Source of the DNA: Todiramphus chloris collaris
Lineage: Eukaryota > Chordata > Aves > Coraciiformes > Alcedinidae
Direction of reading: 5' to 3'
DNA: 64,000 nucleotides
Assembly (NCBI GenBank): GCA_025345505.1
Contig: JANVCC010000011.1
Coordinates: 10,204,184 to 10,268,183 of the forward strand
Shown: positions 1-11,514 of the stretch, piece by piece
How the letters are laid out: each line of letters starts with the position of its first letter
Numbering within the stretch: the first letter of the stretch is position 1
Position numbers and translations under genes: made by a program
The notes under the pieces: generated by a model
Database searches by the model: none
Seen by the model: only the letters and a program-made list of their open reading frames with translations
What the model was told of the DNA's origin: nothing

Positions 1-2424
1 GCAATACCTGTTACACCAGCTAGTTAGGGTAAAATTAATCCAGTGTGAAAATATGCATGACTTTTAACAATTGAAAATACACCCTGACAATGAGGACAGA
101 AATATCAGGCTGATCTTCAGTCTATGGAGTCATATATTTAAATAATTCCTACCCTTGTCAAGAGTTTGGTAAAATAACCATCTTGCGCCTTTTAAAGTCC
201 TCAGATTTATTTGCCTATATGTATTTTTTTATATTCTGAATCGTTACATAGCTACATTCCCATGAAATGATGCAAATCTCAAAATGTACAGGGAAGCCCC
301 AGGATAGAGCATTCGTAGGGAAAATGCATGAGTAATAAGGCTAAGAAAGAAAATTACAGAGAAGCCTAGATGATTTTGGGGTCTAGAAAATACAGACAAA
401 AGTTTTTCTTAGTTTTTATGTGAGATACTTGGAACAGGCTTCTGTTTCAGACCTGAAGAGAAACTGGCGCTTGTCTCTTGTTGTGAATCATATCAGCTGA
501 GCGAACAAATTATATTATCTCTCCCCGACTTTACTGCATTTATGTCCTAAGACCACTATGAGTATAACAGCAGCACAGGTAGTTTCAAAATTGACAGCTC
601 TTGCTATCCAAAAAGCCCAGGTAGCCCTTTTAAAAGTAATTATAAAAAATAACTATAAAAGATGATAGAAATGGCCAACACATAACCTGAACATACATAT
701 GTGCATCTGAGCTACTCATCCCAGGTTCTCTTCATAGTTAAAAAGGAACAGGCATTTTGAAAGTAGATATATCTATAGATATATCTCTATATCACATCCT
801 TCTGTAAATAATATATTTAAACTACTTACATACTTACTCTGCAAATACATCTTTCTGTTGACTGAAAAGGGAGCGCAGGGTAACCTATTCAAGGGAAGGT
901 GTCTCTATCATAGTTCAAAGGGATGAAATCCAGACAGATCATTCTGATTCCACAGTTAATATGTGGCAATGTAGACCATGGGTAGAAAAGTCATGTGCAT
1001 GGATGCATAAAGACCTTTCACTACATTCTGATTTTATTTATTTTTAATTGTCAGATTTTCAGTATTAGCATATGTCTTCAATGTTTTTGAATGCCAGTTT
1101 CAGAGTGAAATCCTTGTCACAGCAGGCAGATCTCCCACCAACTTCAGCTGCAGTTCTGCATGACCAGCTTTTGCTGTTCCAGTCCCTGAATATAGATTTG
1201 CAATGTTTTTACCATAAAGCTGTATATCTTATTTGAAGTCTAACCTCACTTTGTAATTCTCCCTACAAAACTGACCTTTAGGCATTTTTGTGCCAGCTGA
1301 CTGCAAATTTTCTTGCCCACAGAAAGTCTAATCAATGTAATAAGAATCTTTTCTACCATGCTGAGCTGTACTGAGAAGCTGATTGTCTGCAATGGTGAAA
1401 AATGCCTTCCCACTGCATGACAAAGAGGGTGGAAAGGCATACAATTAATATCTCAGTAGATACTTTTCTGCTTTTAACTCAGTATGCTGTTTATTTTAAT
1501 ACCATTGCAAATTTCAGTTTAGTAAATTCCAAGATGCTTAAAAGTATAGGAAAAAAACAGCAAACAACAGAATCACAGTCTAGCAATAGTAAAATAATAA
1601 TTTCTGGCAGCATGAAATAATACAGACATGAAAGCAGGAGCCAAGGAAGACTGCATACAAAGAGTGAGCTCTTCCCCTCTGCCTGAAGGTGCCGGTTTGG
1701 AATGCAGACACATTGTCTAGCTTGCGTAGAGACAGGGATGTGCTGCTCTTTCAGTGTCACACCAGCTGTGGTGGAAACAAGAGAGCCTGGGAGCTGGTCA
1801 GGGCAGAAGCCTCAGAAAGCATATTTCCAAACAAACAGAAGACTTGAGATGCCCACAGGTGTAAGGCTGAGCTAGCCAGTAAAATAGGCTCTGTCTGCTT
1901 CCCCAGCTTCAGGCTGCAATGTCCCAGGGAGCCAGCACATGCCCGTGTGTACATGGGTGGGCAGAGAGTGTTGTAAGAATCTGTCTGACACAAGACAAAT
2001 CAAACCATGTCCAGCACAGCCATAGTGTGTGCTTACATGTTCCTCCTTGCTGGACTGCAGTGATTTGGCAAGCACTGGAATAAGGATTCCACCGTGCAAG
2101 GCTACTGCTGATCTCCCACCTTTGCTGCCAAGGGTCGGATTAGAAAATTGTTCTAGATGACATAGCATTCATAAAGTACAATTGTTTTTTGTTGATCTTC
2201 TAGAAAAGATGCTTCTCAAAGCATCTAATGAAACAAGATTGTCTTCACATTAACTTTAACTGGGAGTGCTTCTCCTGAACCTGGAGAACCTCAGTTTTAT
2301 TTGTAGAAAAATGACGTGGAAAGCCTAAAAATTCAACCTGAAGTGAGCACACTGAAACACTTACAGCCCTGTAGTGTTTAACAGAATATGATCTGCATGT
2401 TGATCACTCTTCTTTTATCTGCAG
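1..2424 (+). other. PHEX: Last intron of PHEX (3' part)
   Basis: Non-coding sequence directly upstream of the terminal PHEX exon. It ends in a pyrimidine-rich tract and a canonical acceptor (tcttttatctgcag, AG at 2423-2424). The intron is phase 2: the first exon base completes an arginine codon begun in the previous exon. I searched by eye for the preceding exon, the one expected to carry the Arg-Cys-Asn-Ser-Tyr-Arg-Pro-Glu region, and did not find it, so it lies upstream of the window. The only structure I see inside is a 22-bp perfect AT palindrome at 765-786. Confidence 0.8.
765..786. repeat. 22-bp perfect AT palindrome
   Basis: AGATATATCTA followed directly by its own reverse complement, in the last PHEX intron. 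It is a perfect inverted repeat with no spacer, flanked by further TA-rich sequence. Confidence 0.85.
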
Positions 2425-2527
2425 AGTTATTGGTGCCATGAGCAACTTCGAAGAGTTCCGTAAAGCTTTCAATTGCCCAGCAAATACGACGATGAACCGA
2501 GGGACAGAATCCTGCCGCCTGTGGTAG
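2425..2527 (+). CDS. PHEX: PHEX terminal coding exon (C-terminus, partial gene)
   Basis: PHEX is a type II membrane zinc metallo-endopeptidase of the M13 (neprilysin) family, found on osteoblast, osteocyte and odontoblast surfaces, where it limits mineralisation inhibitors and FGF23. The exon follows an AG acceptor, starts in phase 2, and encodes 33 complete residues before TAG (2525-2527). They include the stretch [13 protein letters not shown], an N-glycosylation sequon (Asn-Thr-Thr), the stretch [11 protein letters not shown], and the terminal Cys-x-x-Trp that M13 peptidases share. Against the mammalian PHEX tail as I remember it, most residues are identical and the changes are conservative. 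Catalytic HExxH and ExxxD residues are in upstream exons outside the window. Neprilysin, ECE1 and KELL also end in C-x-x-W, but their sequence just before it differs, so PHEX is the clear best call. There is no frameshift or other sign of decay. Confidence 0.93.
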
Positions 2528-2734
2528 ATGTTCCTCCCAGGTCTTCTGTTAGGAGGGATCTGCAATGTGAACTGCTGCATCTGAGCTCAAGCTGACTGCG
2601 AGAGCTTCAGAAACACGTTCTGCAATCTGGAGAAGTGTCACTTTATATCCGTCTTCCTTATCCATGCTAATGACCTGCATGGAGGTAATCACTCTCTATT
2701 CAGAGACTAGAAATAGAATAGGGTAGGTTTTCTT

Positions 2735-2755
2735 TAATAATAATAATAATAATAA
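2735..2755 (+). repeat. (TAA)7 microsatellite
   Basis: Seven uninterrupted TAA units in the PHEX 3' UTR, running into A's that complete the AATAAA hexamer. Confidence 0.95.
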
Positions 2756-2756
2756 A
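2751..2756 (+). terminator. PHEX: Proximal poly(A) signal AATAAA for PHEX
   Basis: A canonical AATAAA hexamer lies 224-229 nt after the PHEX stop, at the 3' edge of a (TAA)7 repeat. A GT-rich stretch (ttggtgttgatgg, about 2805-2817) could act as the downstream element. The position relative to the stop matches the human proximal site as I recall it. Confidence 0.6.
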
Positions 2757-2785
2757 AAGTCAGTCCTTTTATCCATAAAACTACT

Positions 2786-5700
2786 CCTAGTCATCTTCAG
2801 TGGCATTGGTGTTGATGGATAACTGCCATTATCAACTCTAATTCCTGATTTATAGTTGATCAAGAGGTAAATGCTAAAATCCAGCTTTAATCTATTGCTC
2901 TGCAGGGGTGCTATACAAAATGCTCCCACACAAAATTTCTTCTTTCTGGATGAAGAAATTCATGAGACCTGCTATAAAGCCAGCTCTGATGTTCTATGAG
3001 ATACAGCTTTTTCATAACTTAAATTGTCACTGCCCAGCATGCCATAAATGATGTTACATGATGTAATGATACAAGACTTTATATAAATTCGGTTTAATAT
3101 GTCAGATTAGTGCCTCAGGTTTTGGAACAGTTTCAAGCTGAGAAAGTACCTCATGGTTTCCATCTGCTAGGACTAAACAGAAAGGATACTTTTCAGATCA
3201 TGGCCTCTTCTGATTTTAGAACAGCTTATGATAAAAATGAATGTATTGTGAAAATCAAGGGCTTGCAGAGGGAATTCCCAGGACCATGATAGTCAGAAAT
3301 ATTACAGCACTTAACTGTGTTTACAGTGTATGCAGGTGTTTTCCCAAGGGGAGATTTTTACTTTGTGCTGAAGGTAGCTTCACCTAAATTTATTTTTAAT
3401 CATGAAATACTATACCATTTTTAATTTAGGGATTTCTTAGTGTCTGGGTTTTACAGAGACATGTAAGTAGTGTGCATGTTTGTCCTCATGTTCTGAACAG
3501 ATCTGGGTGACTTGAGATTTTAAGGAGGGAAGAATATGTGTCTGAAAACCAAAGTAGCAGCAGCATTTGACTTGACTATGAATTGCTAAAAATAGCAATT
3601 GACAAGTAGAAGGCTTCTAAATACTGTATTCATGCAGACCATTCAAATATTTAATTTGATTTCTAACAATATTCATAAAATCTCATATTTATTGCAGCAG
3701 AAAAAAAACTTTAGCTATTACTAAGGGGAAAAAAATAAGACCTTTCTTCCCCAACAGATGTGTATTTAACAGGTATTTACTTACACCTTGTTCATTAGTT
3801 CATTTTTACATGGTGAAATTAATTGCTTCAAATAGAGGGAGTTTCTTTAGACTGATTCAATTACTGCAAATCTATATATGTCTCTGTATGTATATACTTT
3901 TATATATATATAAAAAAAGATTAAAATGATTCAATTTATTTAAATTTTATTTTATCAGTATAGAAATGTTATTAAGATAAACTTTTTTTGCAAGGGTGGG
4001 TCAAATGTCCAACAGTCAAGGTGGAGGAAGGTTCAACCGATGCTAAGTTTTTGCAAATGGGGTTAGTTTCTTATGTTTCTATATAAAGAAGGGGGACATC
4101 ATGGATATATAATTTATGGAAGGAGACAGGCCCTCAAGCTGCCTTCCAGAGAGAAGTAAATAGAGACTCCCGAACTCAAGGCACTGTTGCCACTTCTGAG
4201 AAACAAAATACTCTGGTTTTGGACCAGGACTTTCTTTTTTCTTTTTTGCTTTTTTTCCTGAAAAAGTCAAAGTTTTCTTAAGAGGAAAAGCAATTTTGCT
4301 TTCCTCAAGCCAGCTCTATTCATGAGTTCTATGGATTACTGTTTGTCGCTTGAATTGCTGCTGCTTTTTTTTTTTCCTGGAGCTATTTTTCACAAACACT
4401 GCGATGGCAGCATTTTCATGGAGACTTTCTTCAAACAAGCAGGTATGGGTCTTGAGCAAAGCAATACTGTTCGCCTACTAATGGCAAAGTTCCTTAGCAA
4501 ATTGAGTACTGCACTGTACTGAATTTATTCATGTGCTCATGTAAGCACTGACATGACTTGATGTTGGCTGCTTTCGATCAACGGCACGGAGTTCAGAGGT
4601 GACATCCTGGGCCCATTAAAAGTTGTACTAATACGGTCGTTGTCCTCAAAAGTCTGGACATCAACTTATCTAAACTTTTTAAATTACTAGACTATGCAAA
4701 GCCAGTTTCACAATGGTTAGCTTCAAGTTTTCTAATTTTATCTCTCAGATCAGAGATGTGTTTTCACAGCTCTTCTCTCATGGCTATTTTCCAGTGGAAC
4801 ACATTCTGACATTTTGTGGTTTATGGGATTGTTTATCTGAGGTGGATAGTGATTTCTTCTAAAATGCCTGATGTTTACTGCCTTAACTGTCACTCTTGCT
4901 GCTTTTTGATCAGGTCTTTCAGGTCTAATACCAAGGATTTTTTTAACTTTGGTATGCATATGCCAAGTAGCACAGGAACTGTTTCATCCTGGCTAGGGCA
5001 TCTCCTGCAGCAGGCAGGGGCGCAGGTCTTGGGATGGGGAGACAGCGGAGAGCTGGTGGGTTTAGGGGACAATCCACTAGGATGGAGGAAGTGAGGGCAT
5101 GACCAGACTTTGTTCCCTGATTTTAACAGTTGAGAGGGGGCCTACACACTGCCAGGAAAGACAGAAGTCTTTGTTTCTGACTGGCACATTCATCAGTAGT
5201 ATCCCAGTTTAGGGAATCCTTGCTGTTGATGCAGATTTTGTGTCTTGGGTTTAGGTCTTGCATATGCCCACATGAGGATCCTAACCTGTCTCACCTCCCG
5301 CTTTTCATCTCAAACCAAAAAGCTAATGATGAATTTAGAGTTCACTTTGGAGTCAGTTATTTAGGCACCAGTTGGAAAGGAAAGCAGAAGGTAATTAAAT
5401 GAATTCTTAAAACTTCGTCACCAAGATAGCTAAAACCTAGCAATGGCTTGTGAGGGGTCTTCCCCTTGCCTCTGTTTTATCAGACTCCCTAGCCCTGCTT
5501 TCTTTTCACATGGTGCCTTCTGGGTCTATCAATGCCTGACTGTGTTGCTATCAGGCTTACTCATTACATCTATGCAAACAGATCCTTAATCATATATGTT
5601 CTTTTCACATAGCTTTTAAATTGTTATATTTTCTAAATTGACAGTAATGTTGTGAAATGTTTCTTTCTGCTGGCTTGGTAATCTTCTCTTCCAGTGATCA

Positions 5701-6375
5701 GGAGGGGAAGGATCACCTGTAAACAAAACATTTTTATCTGTGTAAATTTGAAGAGATATTTTTCTACTGTGTAGACATAAAGAAACAATCTGCCTCATGT
5801 ACCCTTCTCTGGGTCCTGAAAATATCTGAACTTTCTATCTGCTTAGGCACGTAAATGATGTCCAAGCTGGATCTGGATGCTGAAGGACCAAAAACCTAGT
5901 TGCATTATAAAGCTTTGCCTTGTGCCCTGTGCAGGGGGACTTCAGCATTCTTTAGGTAGGAATGCTATCCTGATACTAAAAGTTTGAATTATTTCAAAAA
6001 AGTAATCAGATAGTTATATATATAAATTTTCATTATTATTCAGCATTCCACAGGCTTAGAAGTATATCTCACAGCAGTGTTTTATATATATATATGTATC
6101 TATCTGTCTCCAAAGAAATATTAAAAGCCAATTCCAGAGGCAATTAAAAGGTATTTTGTGTTTGTCTTTTTAATTTGAATGCTAGTCAGTCTATTGTACA
6201 TTTGAATTTGTCTTCTTGCATAACACATCGACTATTTTAAAGACAGTTGTTAGCCAATAAAAGCCAATAATTTTCTCCTATTCTTGCAGTATGGCAAAAG
6301 CTGCTTGTTCAATTCTACAATGCTCCTTCTGTAATATATACTTTATAAAATGTAATAAAGCGCATCATGACACAG
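2786..6375 (+). other. PHEX: Candidate extended 3' UTR of PHEX
   Basis: No gene or recognisable transposable element interrupts the 3.8 kb between the stop codon and an AATAAA at 6354-6359. The stretch is AT-rich, with many ATTTA pentamers and short TA runs near 3870-3915, 6015-6030 and 6080-6100. Mammalian PHEX mRNA is known as a roughly 6.6-kb species, much longer than its 2.25-kb coding sequence, so a 3' UTR of this size is plausible. The extent is inference; no transcript evidence is available here. Confidence 0.4.
6354..6359 (+). terminator. PHEX: Candidate distal poly(A) signal AATAAA
   Basis: AATAAA in the context ataaaatgtaataaagcg, about 3.83 kb after the PHEX stop. Another AATAAA (6256-6261) lies about 100 nt upstream. 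The preceding 200 nt is AT-rich with T-rich and TGTA elements (tctattgtacatttg, cttctgtaatata) of the kind bound by CFIm, as expected of a functional 3' end. Not proven. Confidence 0.35.
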
Positions 6376-9300
6376 CCTCAGGTTCTCAAGGCTACCGTTA
6401 CTTCTTGGCAGGCTAAGAAGGACCTTCTCTGTCAGAGAGTTGTCTAGCCATCTTCAGGAAGAGTTTATTAAGTTTCATTTGCCCCCACTGAACTGCTGGA
6501 AGCAATTAAAATGAACACAGGATGAGCGCCTTGTGGACAAGGGCTGGATGCTGCAGAAATTGCAGAAAGACAAACAGCAGAGCTGTCCCAACCAGAAGCT
6601 GATGGAGCATAAGAAGGGGTGGGAGAAGATCCACCTGTCTGTCAATCTCGCTCTTCTTCTCTTGCCCCCATTGATTCTTGTCTCAGCCCACCCTTTGTCA
6701 CCTCACTTGATTTTTAATTGCTTTTAAGAATTTTCTGGAAGTGTTTTTAATAGAATGACACTAGTGCCACGCCCGAGTTTGAGCTGCAGCTACGTGATGT
6801 CTCTTTCCAGACAGCACAAAGGAGACCTTCCCAGGCTGTGGTGTGACTGCAGGTAGTTTAGCTTGCTACTGTTCCTCACGGTGTACTTCATGAGCCTGAC
6901 CAGTTGTTCAATGGCTGTTGGGGCACAAGGGACCAAGCCAAGGCCTTATACGTTACCACCTTGGCTCTTCTGGGCCAAGTGCCTTATTTCTTGTGCTCTG
7001 ACTGGTTTCCTGGCATGGATTGTGTGCACATAAACCTGTGAGCAATGAGGAACACTTTTACCTGATGGGGATGATGGCTGAAGCTGGCCTTGCTGCATCT
7101 TTTGAATGAAGCTCTGTGATGACACAACCTCTCAAAGCCCACAGCTTTGGGCAGACAGCTCTTTCAGTTCTGTCACCTACTTCACACTGCAACCTGATGA
7201 CATTTGTATGGGCAAAAGCAAAAGTTTGTTTGGAGGAAGATGAATGAACAAAGCAAAGACTGGGTTTATATCACGAAACCGGCCTCAGCAGGGGGAAGAG
7301 GTTTTGCTTAACTCTCATGGGCAAGCTGAGCTTTCCCACATCTTGAAAAGATGCTTTAACAATGGCTATAAAGTGCCCTGAGGAATTCAGGGTTTATCTG
7401 CTGCAGCAAGTGCCTGCTTCACTAATCAGACAATTTAATCCCATTTAAGATGTAATATATATTAAAAAAAGAAAAGAAATTAAAGATTCCTGAGGGATTC
7501 TCCAACACAGCATTATGTTTTATTAAATACAACATCAAAGTTGGAAGTTACTGAGAATCAAGATAATGCATTACACTAGTTTGTGATCAAAGAAAGAGAT
7601 ATAATGATATAGTTTTAATCATCCCTAAGCACCACAGCTAAAACAGCTTTATGTATGAGGTTAGACACATATGTAGATGCTTACATTAACTGTGGGTGTG
7701 GACTTAGATGCAGATTTGAAACAATGTCGATAAAAATTTTATCACATCTGTATCTACTGTTCAAACTGGTGAAAAAGTAACCTGTTTAATAAAGCTCAAG
7801 GAAAGGCTGCAAAAGGGATTTGAAAACTTTTTCTAACAAAGTTTAGTTTACATGCCAGAACTGCTGTGAACAATGGCAGTGTTGGTTGTTTTATAGTCTT
7901 CTGAAATGTGAGCAGCAGAGATTTCAGCACACGAATCTGAAAAAATATGATGTCACATCTTCTTACTTGCACATTAGGAAAGTATTTGGGTAAAATCAGA
8001 AAAAAAAAAAAAAAGAATCTTCTCAAATACAGCAGCTAGGGAAATGTGAATGTATGCCATGATGTGCAATTAGAAAAAAAACATGCTCTTGTAGAAGATA
8101 CAGTTGCTAAACTGGGCTAGAGGAATATTTCACAAACTTGCCAGATCATTTCTTCTGGGAGTAAAATCTGAGCTCAGGAGACCTGTCTGCCTTTGTAACT
8201 CACAGGGGAGTGTGTGGGGGTTACAGCTCAGTCCTTTTTGGTAATGCCAGCACCATGCCTACTCTCAGCTCATCACATTGACCAGGGGATGAGGGGGGAC
8301 TATGTCCCTTTTCTAGGGTGTCCATAACCCCCAAGAGGGCTGTGTCTACAATGCTGCCACTAACTTCTGGTTTTATACGCGCTTTTTGTTCTTATTCCCC
8401 AAGCACACATAGCAGTCATATGAATGAACCAATCTCCATATCATGGCATTTTAAAGCAGAAATACGGTGCCGTTATAGGTTCATGCTGCACAACAACGCA
8501 GCACCACTGCATCTTACAAACGCCCCCATATTTTGTGGAGTAGGGCCTCCCTTAATCAAGCACTTAAAGCATATGTTTTCATGTCATTCTGCTAGTATGG
8601 ACCTTCAGTGGTTTGCACTGGAAAGAGAGAAGAGCAACATCCAGAGTGACCTCTGAATAGGACTATAAAGAGAAATTAGAAACACTTTTCTTTAATGTTG
8701 TAAATCATTTAAAGATTTTACAAAGCATTAGTACAAGTACTGCCATAAAAGATAATATATATATATATCTGGGCACAGCACAGGATGTCTGTAAGTCTGT
8801 GTTATGAAAGTGTATATAAAGATGTCAGAAATATGAATTATTTTTTACAAAATAGAGTCTCAGGGTAAAAATCTGACCTCACTGACTTCACTGGGTGATT
8901 AATATCTGTGAGGCTAACATTTTACTCCAACTGGATAAATGCACACAGATTTTACTGATTTAAAACTATTTGGGGGACATTCTCTTCTAGATAGAAAAAA
9001 ATGTCTAGCCTTTTGGATTCCAAAAAGCTGCCTTGTCCTCAGTCATTTGCATAGGACCATCGCTATTTACTCTTATCTAGCAAGTATTACATTTTCATCT
9101 TTTTAAACACTTTAAGAGTTATTTTATCACTGGCTCAGAATTGCAAAGTAGTTTTTCAACTTGACTTTCCCAGAAAAGGCTCTATGAACTGTGAAAGTAA
9201 ACGTCACAGGTCCTATCAAACTAAATGTAGGCTTATTTATGCCACTGAGGTGTTTTTGTCTCCATTACGAGGCAGAAAAGTTTGTTACTGGCATAACAGG

Positions 9301-9844
9301 GAAACCCAGCAGTGCCCGTGGCTGGGATAGTGTCATCTGGCTTCAGGGTGGCTGGGAAGGGGATGGATGGTCCAGTGCAGGTAGGAAAAGCCGCTTGGCA
9401 AGAAAGCAGTGACTGCTTGCCCTGTGCACCTTGTACTACATCCAAGACATCTAAATGGTACTGTCTACCAAATAACGTCTATTGTCCTGATGAAGAAATA
9501 AAAGTAACTCTTCTGTGAAAATCAAAAAGGTGGAAATACTTGAGACATCATACTGACAGGCCAGTAATAAAAGCACTCATATCTTGCTTGTGCATGCTCC
9601 AGCAGTACCACAGCCATGGGCATCTGCAGAGCTGCCTCTGCCTGCAGGTGTGGCTTTCATTTCATTTTGTGATGACAGCCTGGGCTGAGCAAGGAACAAA
9701 GCCCCCCACCACAGGCACAGTAGTGCAGAAGGAGGGCTCAGTAAGAAGCAGGGCACCCTGTGTTCTGCCATGCAGGAGTCACCAACAGCTCCAGCACCAG
9801 TTCCACTCAGCAGCAGCAGGTGCAATGCATCTCCTTATAGAGTT

Positions 9845-9870
9845 AGGTTTAACCTCATAGGGTTAAACCT
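9845..9870. repeat. Perfect 10-bp inverted repeat with 6-nt loop
   Basis: AGGTTTAACC at 9845-9854 and GGTTAAACCT at 9861-9870 are exact reverse complements separated by TCATAG. They can form a hairpin in DNA or RNA. Confidence 0.9.
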
Positions 9871-10173
9871 CCTCCTTCCTTAGGGAAGCCTGACTCTGAA
9901 AATACACATGAAATGAGGAGGAGGAATGGGCTTGGCACAGAAAGATCTGTCATAGAAGTTGGACACACCTTGGTTCACTTGAGCACCGGTGCAAGCAGAG
10001 GTGTGCCACCTATCTGCCAGGGTTCATGTGTTTCTCCTTCCTCCCTGACATTTCACAGCCAGGTGCCAGGGCCCTGATGACCTTTTGAGACCGTGGGCTC
10101 AGCTACAGCAGTGGCAGCTGCTATGCTGGAGCCAGGCCCTGCCAACAGACAGAGCATGTGCAGCGTGCATATA

Positions 10174-10225
10174 TGTAGTGTGCGTACATTCAGTGCACGT
10201 GTAGTGTGTGTACATGCACTGTGCA
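10174..10225 (+). repeat. Two-copy 26-bp TG-rich tandem duplication
   Basis: Units 10174-10199 and 10200-10225 both start tgtagtgtg and match at about 20 of 26 positions by eye. A third, more degraded copy may precede them (gtgcatata). Confidence 0.65.
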
Positions 10226-11490
10226 GCTTGCTCTGCCTCCAGCCTGCCCACCAGCTTCTCATCATCCCTTTTCCCTCCTGCAGCTATGCAAAACAAAAGC
10301 AGGAGTGGGAAGAAGCAATGTGACCCTCTTCCCAAGCCACCCCAGCTGGGATAAGCCACTGGAAGGCATGGCTTGCAGGAGCAGCAGCACATAGCAGCAC
10401 TATATGGTCCCAGCTTGAAACAGTGGAAAGGTGTCAGGTCACTTTAGAGACAATATAGAAACATTTCTTCTCTATGTCTGGACTGAAGTAAAACATCATG
10501 GTCTGACTTCAGCTTAATAATTATTATTTTTGTCTTCATCATGTGATAGGAAGACAAAATACAGAGTCTTCCTTCAGTGAACACTTTCATTATTTCAGAT
10601 GTGTTTCCTTTGTTCTGCAGTCAGTTCAGCAACAGCCGGCAGTTCAGACCTGCTAGCACAGTACTCCTTGCAAGAAAAACATGTGTTGAGACAATCACTG
10701 TGTCTGTATTCAGTGTGCTTATTCGGCTTTGTTTTAATAAATCCAGTAATGGGCTTTCAGAGGCAATGAAGGGAAAAGAATAATTTGAAAACAAAGCTGT
10801 CGAAAAGAATACAATGCAAGCACGGAAGAGAAGTGTGTGATTTTTGGAGGTCTGTGCAGCTGTTTTATTTCTTTAGAGGATTTTAATCAACCTAATTACA
10901 CAGGCAAGCAAAGGGATTTTTAAGACAGTGTGGTGATGATCAGCCAGAAGAGAAAACAAAGGGGTATTTTTCTCTCTCTTTTATCCCTCAGCTTTATTTT
11001 CTCCCTTTCATGTGATTTTACAAATATTAGCTCTTTTTAATTAAAAAAAACTCTCCAACCTGGGTTTTTGCTAGAGAAGCAATTTCAGTCTTTGCCCACC
11101 GTATCATTTAATCAAAGTTATCCTGAATGCTTTCAAGATTGTCATGGCTGCACCAATCCGATTGCCATCAGTGTAATGGCTTTCCCAGTGGATTGGAAAA
11201 AAACTGCAATTGGACGTGAGCATATCCTTTCAAGTGGGATTAGCAACTCTGCTGCAGTCTTCCCCCAAATTTCAGGGTCTGACGTTCTTGTCTTGCTCCT
11301 TGTGTGCTTACTGTCACTGCTGAAAAGTAATTCCCCAGTGCCATCTTTTGAGTTGGGCTGTTCAGGCACAGCAAAGGGAAGGGGCATAGAGCTGCACTGC
11401 TGCGAAGGGCAAACTCTCCACATCACCAGGAGCAACTGGTAGCTGTTTAAACCTGAAGATTACCCTACAGCATTCCTTTAAAAGGAAAAG

Positions 11491-11514
11491 TGTGTGTGTG
11501 TGTGTGTGTGTGTG
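11491..11514 (+). repeat. (TG)12 microsatellite
   Basis: Twelve uninterrupted TG units. Confidence 0.97.

Larger units (their letters stand above)
2528..2785 (+). other. PHEX: PHEX proximal 3' UTR
   Basis: Sequence after the stop codon up to the likely cleavage zone of the proximal poly(A) site. It contains a (TAA)7 microsatellite (2735-2755). The human gene is reported to carry a poly(A) signal about 230 nt after the stop (the site of the known c.*231 3' UTR variant, from memory). The spacing here, 224-229 nt after the stop, agrees. The cleavage position is inferred from usual signal-to-cleavage distances. Confidence 0.65.

Noticed and set aside
1..2424. Search for the penultimate PHEX exon
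   Set aside because: No segment encodes the expected conserved residues with flanking splice sites, so it must lie upstream of the window.
8318..8656. 112-codon + strand open frame
   Set aside because: No family motif, no promoter or splice context, and a length expected by chance in AT-rich 64 kb.
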